A stretch of DNA of 64,000 nt, from assembly GCF_928381705.1 (NCBI RefSeq), contig NZ_CAKMSR010000007.1, positions 1-64,000 of the forward strand, written 5' to 3'. The position numbers and the translations under genes are program-made. Positions 59,708 to 64,000 of this stretch are shown one piece after another. A model generated the notes under the pieces. The model ran no database searches, was not told where the DNA came from, and saw nothing but the letters and a program-made list of their open reading frames with translations. Positions within the stretch are counted from its first letter, which is position 1, and each line of letters opens with the position of its first letter. Origin of the DNA: Rothia nasimurium (GTDB taxonomy: Bacteria; Actinomycetota; Actinomycetes; Actinomycetales; Micrococcaceae).

Positions 59708-60640
59708 CTAGTCTTCTTGGATTCGCCACCAGCTGGTGTGGCTTTGGTGTGGTTCTAGTTCAATGAGGTCTGTGCCGCTGTTGAAGGCGTTTGCGGGGGC
59801 TGTCATGGGTTCAGCAGCAAGGGCTCGCCGCTGAGTTCCGTCTGTATAGAACTGCAACCATTCGATACCGTCTCCGATTGTTAGTCGGGTGGCTTCACCG
59901 TTGGGAGCGGTGAGGACGATGTGTGCTTCTCCAGCAGTTTTTTGGATTCCTCCAAAGGCGTGGTCGAGATTTATGCCCTTGAGGGGGAGTGTATCTGCGA
60001 GATTGAGGTCTTCGGTGAGGGGGAGTTCCTGGGTGGGAATCATGGATTCGTTGACCTTGAGGTAGGTAGAGACAGGAGCAGTGAGGTTCCATGAGTCGAC
60101 TGCGCCGGGGGTTTCCTGTTCTGTGCCTGCCATGAGGTAGGGGTGTGCGCCGAGGGCGTAGGGGGCTGTTGTTTCTCCAGTATTGAGTGCGGTGAAGGTT
60201 GTGGTGAGCCCTTGGGCGGTGAGGGTGTAGGTTGCGGTGAGTTTGAGGGGGAAGGGGTAGCCGGGTTGGGGTACTAGGTGGAGATTGGCAGTGACTGATG
60301 ATGAGTCGGGGGTGTTAATTGCTTGGTTGAGTTCCCAGCGGGTCCAGTCAGCGAGTCCGTGGATTGCATTTCTAAGGGTGGGTTCATTGATGGGCAGCTG
60401 GTACTCGGCGCCCTTCCAGGTGTATCGGCCTTCTGCTATGCGGTTGGGCCAGGGGGCTAGGAGGGCGCCTCGAGCGGCTTCTCGTATTTTGTGTGGTGGG
60501 GCGGGGAGTACGAGCTGGCGCCCTTTGGGGGAAGTGAGCGATGAGAGGTTGGCACCGACTTCGGTAATTATTGCTTGGTAGCCGGAGTGTTTGAGGGTGA
60601 CTGCGGCTCCCTGTGGCTGGTTCTGGGTGGAGGTGGACAT
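59708..60640 (-). CDS. galM: Aldose 1-epimerase (galactose mutarotase)
   Basis: 310 residues, beta-sandwich mutarotase of the GalM family. The general-acid/base histidines appear in AIHGLADW (near 88) and LGAHPYLM (near 163), and the base glutamate near the end in ALAAEPMTAPANAFNSG. It turns beta-galactose into the alpha form needed by galactokinase. Last gene of the gal operon, 8 bp after galK. Confidence 0.92.
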   Translation of the reverse strand: MSTSTQNQPQGAAVTLKHSGYQAIITEVGANLSSLTSPKGRQLVLPAPPHKIREAARGALLAPWPNRIAEGRYTWKGAEYQLPINEPTLRNAIHGLADWTRWELNQAINTPDSSSVTANLHLVPQPGYPFPLKLTATYTLTAQGLTTTFTALNTGETTAPYALGAHPYLMAGTEQETPGAVDSWNLTAPVSTYLKVNESMIPTQELPLTEDLNLADTLPLKGINLDHAFGGIQKTAGEAHIVLTAPNGEATRLTIGDGIEWLQFYTDGTQRRALAAEPMTAPANAFNSGTDLIELEPHQSHTSWWRIQED

Positions 60641-60648
60641 GGGGGGTC

Positions 60649-61983
60649 TTACTCCTTCTCCGCGGATCGGGAGGGGGTGGCTACCAAGAACTCTGGGGGG
60701 TTGAAGCCTTCATGGTCGAATGCTTCTGCAACTGCTTCAGCGAGGTTCGTCAGGTTTTCAGTAGGAACCAGTGCAATAGCAGAGCCACCGAAGCCACCTC
60801 CTGTCATGCGGGCTCCTAGTGCTCCTGCTTCGCGGGCGGCGTTCACTGCGGTGTCTAGTTCGGGGCATGAGACTCGGTACTGATCACGGAGGGAGTCGTG
60901 GGAGGCGTTGAGGAGTTCACCGAGCTTTTCCCATACGTCATCGGCTGGTGAGTTTACGTTGTCGAAGAGGGCGATACATTCTTCAACGCGGGCAATTTCG
61001 GTCCAGACATGGCGTAGGGCATCACGGATTACTGCCCGGTCTGTTCCGTCGGGCAGGTTGTAGGAGTCTACGTTGTTATCCCACTGTTCGATGAGTTCTT
61101 GGGCTTCTTTGAGGGTGGGGGTTCCTTGGAAAGCGTCTCGGAGGTAGTTCACGCCCAGGGCTTCGCGGGCAACCTCGGTTGCTGCCCGTCGGGCGGCGTA
61201 TTGCCCGTCGGAGAGGTTGTGGTAGGCACGGGTGTCTATCACGAGTACGGAGAGGTTGGCTGAGGCGACATCGATGGTAAGAGGGCGGGTGGAGAAGTCG
61301 CGGCAGTCGATGGCGAGGACGGAGCCTTCTTCTGCACGGAGGGAAATTGACTGGTCCATGCCCCCTGTTGAGGCCCCTGCGATGTCGTTTTCTGCTTGGA
61401 TACAGGCTGAGGCCAGTGCGGCACGTCCCTGGTCGGTGCTGGCGAGAAGTTCTCTAGTGGGCTGTTGGGCGGTTAGCAGGTCGTCAACGCCGAGAGCTAC
61501 AGCGCACTCTAGGGCAGCTGATGATGAGAGTCCTGCACCCAGGGGGACGGAAGAGTCGATGGCGATGTTGGCGCCGAACCCTTCCGGCGAGAAACCAGCA
61601 AAATCGCCCTGCTTTTGCTGTTGCATAGCCCAGGGAACACCTGCAACGTAGGAGAGCCAGCCGGAGAGGGGCTGGGTGCCCACCTCAGCAAACTGAACGG
61701 TTTCAGTATTGTTATCAGGGGCGGTTGAACCGGCATCACCCTGAGCGGTGACTGCCGTAATTTTTCCGTCTTGGCGGGGGGTCATTGCTACGAAGGTGCG
61801 TTGGGGGAGGGCAAAGGGAAGGACGGTGCCACCGCAGTAGTCGATGTGTTCGCCCAGAAGGTTGACGCGCCCAGGGGCTGAGTACACTCCGTAAGGGGCT
61901 TCCCCAAAGGAAGTATAGAAGCGGTCTTCGACGTTCTTGCGGAGTGTCTGTGCAGGTACGGTGTTCTTCCAGATAGCAGGCAT
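60649..61983 (-). CDS. galK: Galactokinase
   Basis: 444 residues, GHMP kinase. GRVNLLGEHIDYCGG (near 38-52) is the galactokinase signature; the phosphate-binding motif VPLGAGLSSSAALE is near 145 and the third motif MTGGGFGGSAIAL near 400. It makes galactose-1-phosphate with ATP. It is slightly longer than average because of insertions. Lies 12 bp after galT and 8 bp before galM, so it is clearly part of the operon. Confidence 0.95.
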   Translation of the reverse strand: MPAIWKNTVPAQTLRKNVEDRFYTSFGEAPYGVYSAPGRVNLLGEHIDYCGGTVLPFALPQRTFVAMTPRQDGKITAVTAQGDAGSTAPDNNTETVQFAEVGTQPLSGWLSYVAGVPWAMQQQKQGDFAGFSPEGFGANIAIDSSVPLGAGLSSSAALECAVALGVDDLLTAQQPTRELLASTDQGRAALASACIQAENDIAGASTGGMDQSISLRAEEGSVLAIDCRDFSTRPLTIDVASANLSVLVIDTRAYHNLSDGQYAARRAATEVAREALGVNYLRDAFQGTPTLKEAQELIEQWDNNVDSYNLPDGTDRAVIRDALRHVWTEIARVEECIALFDNVNSPADDVWEKLGELLNASHDSLRDQYRVSCPELDTAVNAAREAGALGARMTGGGFGGSAIALVPTENLTNLAEAVAEAFDHEGFNPPEFLVATPSRSAEKE

Positions 61984-61995
61984 GGTGTGTTTCCT

Positions 61996-63120
61996 TTATG
62001 CGTCAGAAGCAAGTTCTTTGAATCGGGTGGCGATACGCTCGGGTGTGGTGTCAGATACCCACGCGGCCATAGCGGATTCTGAGCCAGCCAGGTATTTCAT
62101 CTTTCCGGGGGCACGCAGGAGGGAGAAAACGTGGAGGTACATGCGTGAGACGTTTTTTCCGCCGATGATGGGGGCCTGGTGCCAGGCTGAGATGTAGGGG
62201 AGTTTGTCTACCCCTTCGAAGAATTTGTCGAGTCGATGCAACAGGTCTAGGTACAGCTCGGTGAGTTCGTCTTTTTCTGCTTCGGTAAGTTCTGTGAAGT
62301 CACGAACCGGGCGTTTGGGCATGACCATAAGTTCTACAGGCCACTTGGCGGCATACGGTACATACGCCACAAAGGAGTCGGTTTTCCTAATGATTCGTTC
62401 TTCTGCTGCAAGTTCCGCAGCGAGAACATCTCCCAGGAGGTCTCCACCGGTTTCTGATGCCCATGCGTCTGCTCGCCGTGCAACAGAAGCTGTATAGGAC
62501 GGCATGTAGGGGTAGGCGTAGATCTGACCGTGGGGGTGGGGCAGGGTTACACCAATTTCTTCTCCACGGTTTTCGAAAGGAAAGACCTGTACGACTCCGT
62601 CGAGGGCTGAGAGCTCCTTGGTGCGGTGGGTCCAAGCTTCTACAACGGTGCGTGCCCGTTCATAGCTGAGGGAGCCAAAAGAACCGTACTGGTCTGAGGT
62701 GAAGCTGATAACCTCGCAACGGCCGCCTGGTGTGGTCTCCTTGAAAAGGGGCTCGTCTCGGAGGGTCTCTAGCGGCCCTTGCAGTGAAGGGAAACGGTTT
62801 TCAAAGACAACAACGTCGTAGGATTCTTCCGGGATTTCACCGGGTACGGTTCCTACGCCAGCAGGTGCCAGGGGGTCCTCATCAGCAGGCGGCAGGAAGG
62901 TTCGGTTGTTGCGGTGAGCGGCGATAGCAATTGATTCGCCGGTCAGAGGGTCGGTACGCACGCAGGCAGCTTCGTGGGGAGGCAGAGTGCGAGGTTCCAG
63001 GGGGCGGGTATCGCGGATGGTTCGGGTTTTCCGGCCTGAGACGTAGGGTTCAGAGTCATCGAAGAAGATGATTTCTCGCCCGTCTGCGAGGGTTCCTTTA
63101 GTAACTTTTACGTTGGTCAT
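61996..63120 (-). CDS. galT: Galactose-1-phosphate uridylyltransferase
   Basis: 374 residues, HIT-superfamily transferase that exchanges UMP between UDP-glucose and galactose-1-phosphate. The active-site HPH lies in VTLPHPHGQIYAYPYMP (near 190), and a second metal-site region, ISAWHQAPI, is near 325. The start codon overlaps the stop of the regulator gene by 4 bases (ATGA), implying translational coupling. Confidence 0.94.
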   Translation of the reverse strand: MTNVKVTKGTLADGREIIFFDDSEPYVSGRKTRTIRDTRPLEPRTLPPHEAACVRTDPLTGESIAIAAHRNNRTFLPPADEDPLAPAGVGTVPGEIPEESYDVVVFENRFPSLQGPLETLRDEPLFKETTPGGRCEVISFTSDQYGSFGSLSYERARTVVEAWTHRTKELSALDGVVQVFPFENRGEEIGVTLPHPHGQIYAYPYMPSYTASVARRADAWASETGGDLLGDVLAAELAAEERIIRKTDSFVAYVPYAAKWPVELMVMPKRPVRDFTELTEAEKDELTELYLDLLHRLDKFFEGVDKLPYISAWHQAPIIGGKNVSRMYLHVFSLLRAPGKMKYLAGSESAMAAWVSDTTPERIATRFKELASDA

Positions 63121-63887
63121 GCGGTAATCACCTTAGCTACGTTGTCGGATAGGAAGTTGTGTCGTTCCTGGGTGAGTTCGTCGGTGACGACGGTGTTGAT
63201 GTCTGCCCAGGAGGCAAACCGAGATAGCCCAGCCACATTCCATTTACTGGAGTCGAAAACAGCCACGGTGTCGTGGGCGTTTGCGATAAAAGTTCTGTTA
63301 GTACTGGTCTCGTTCATGTTGGGGGTGTACATGCCTTTCAGAGTCACCCCGTGAGCACCCAGAAACAGAACATCGATGTTGAGGTTTGCCAGGGTTGCGT
63401 CCGCAAGCGGTCCAACGAAGGCGTCAGAGGGTGTGCGCTCACCGCCGATAAGGAGCACTTTGGGCTTGTTCTTTGTATCAGCTAACCCGTGGAAGAAGTC
63501 AGAGACGGGGAGGGAGTTCGTGACGATGGTGAGGTTCTCAAGCTCTGTGCGGGCAGCTATTTCTTGGGCAAGGCGTGCGCTGGTTGACCCTCCGCCGATT
63601 GCAATTGATTGGCCGCTTCGGACTAGCTGGGCTGCGGCCTTTGCAATTTTTGCTTTCGACTCTGCGTTGAGCGTGGTCTTCTCAGCAAAGATTGGCTCAT
63701 GGGTAGATTCAGAGATAGTTGCACCTCCGTGAACCCTGCTCAGTAACCCCTGTTCTTCTAGTTCTGCCAGGTCACGGCGAATCGTCATCGCAGATACATT
63801 CAGCAGGCCAGCCAGATCTTGGACCTGAACAGTGCCTTTTTCCTGTACTTTTGCAACGATTGCGTTGTGGCGTTGTTGAGCCAGCAC
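63117..63887 (-). CDS. DeoR family regulator of the gal operon
   Basis: 256 residues. The N-terminal DeoR helix-turn-helix (RHNAIVAKVQEKGTVQVQDL and VSAMTIRRDLAELEEQGLL) precedes a sugar-phosphate sensor domain (SIAIGGGSTSARLAQEI near 95; VLFLGAHGVTLKGMYT near 180). First gene of the operon DeoR-galT-galK-galM and its likely autoregulated repressor; the signal is probably galactose-1-phosphate or a related sugar phosphate. Confidence 0.88.
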   Translation of the reverse strand: MLAQQRHNAIVAKVQEKGTVQVQDLAGLLNVSAMTIRRDLAELEEQGLLSRVHGGATISESTHEPIFAEKTTLNAESKAKIAKAAAQLVRSGQSIAIGGGSTSARLAQEIAARTELENLTIVTNSLPVSDFFHGLADTKNKPKVLLIGGERTPSDAFVGPLADATLANLNIDVLFLGAHGVTLKGMYTPNMNETSTNRTFIANAHDTVAVFDSSKWNVAGLSRFASWADINTVVTDELTQERHNFLSDNVAKVITA

Positions 63888-64000
63888 TTAAACCTCATTC
63901 CGGTTGTAACGACTTCTTCTAAACTGAACAATATCAAACAAAAACAAGCATTTCCAGAGCTGAAACATGCTCAAAATGAGTCTTTTGAACAAAAAGGAAC
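63888..64000 (-). promoter_or_regulatory. gal operon promoter/operator region
   Basis: AT-rich DNA upstream of the DeoR gene. On the minus strand TTGTTTTTGTTTGA is followed closely by TTGTTCAG (63922-63945), and a further TTGTTC lies near 63990. Repeated TTGTT/TTTG boxes are common DeoR-type targets. The window ends before any divergent gene appears. Confidence 0.4.

Noticed and set aside
1..64000. CRISPR array, prophage, tRNA or rRNA genes
   Set aside because: No evenly spaced repeats, no phage structural genes and no cloverleaf or rRNA-like stretches were seen. Intergenic gaps were read by eye only.

Overview
The window is 64 kb of high-GC actinobacterial chromosome carrying a few AT-rich islands. 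The gene content (short-spaced operons, GTG and TTG starts, a membrane-anchored NirK fusion, MetY plus a CoA-binding protein, TreR/trehalose-6-phosphate hydrolase, a DHA2 exporter with its TetR regulator, a peptidase M13) fits the family Micrococcaceae, and Rothia is my best guess. The genus is an inference; no rRNA or tRNA gene was seen that could settle it.

Left edge (1-3350): the window opens inside one copy of an IS5-like element, whose last 126 bp match exactly the end of a complete copy at 53822-54724. Next to it lies an AT-rich tetracycline-resistance module of Tn916 type: tet(M), its attenuator leader and the small zinc-ribbon 'KTR' gene. The module is spliced onto the first ~145 codons of a type I CRISPR cas3 gene. 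That cas3 fragment also has a stop at codon 3, so it is dead twice over. No CRISPR array is visible.

Core metabolism (3361-30800): CoA-binding protein and MetY; DedA; a tandem RNase H-like protein; ilvD; an acetyltransferase; a short MetE-like methyltransferase; treR and treC with matching operators; a TetR-MFS exporter pair; CorA; purA; a low-molecular-weight phosphatase relative lacking the P-loop arginine; an aldo-keto reductase; a metF'-'metE chimeric pseudogene; a second MFS exporter; a ChaB/Rho_N protein; an M13 peptidase; an ornithine-cyclodeaminase-like enzyme; and a DUF4870 protein.

Middle (30900-49400): nadE is followed by an AAA/DUF4143 ATPase gene that looks like an inserted cassette, because both of its sides carry a copy of the last 45 bp of nadE. 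Then come PAP2, AhpD-like, GNAT, M18 aminopeptidase, CPBP protease, a nucleotidyltransferase/HTH pair resembling a toxin-antitoxin operon with a long palindromic operator, a GT87 glycosyltransferase, DUF456, a 946-residue membrane-cupredoxin-NirK fusion, a lytic transglycosylase, a cupin, a cytochrome P450, DUF1846 and a glycerophosphodiesterase.

Defence island (49518-56990): McrC and McrB (type IV restriction), a small remnant of a second fic gene from which the mcrB ribosome-binding site derives, an AlbA_2/ATPase-fold regulator gene broken by the complete IS copy (AGT duplication), and an intact Fic gene. Triple repeated palindromes lie at the regulator's start codon.

Right end (57010-64000): a MocR-like aminotransferase with an agmatinase-family ureohydrolase, then a Leloir operon read leftward: DeoR-type regulator, galT, galK, galM.

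Between genes there are several families of dispersed palindromes: a 59-bp bidirectional terminator family, a 67-bp hairpin family with compensating base changes in three copies, and a 64-bp element in two copies with an identical 29-nt core.
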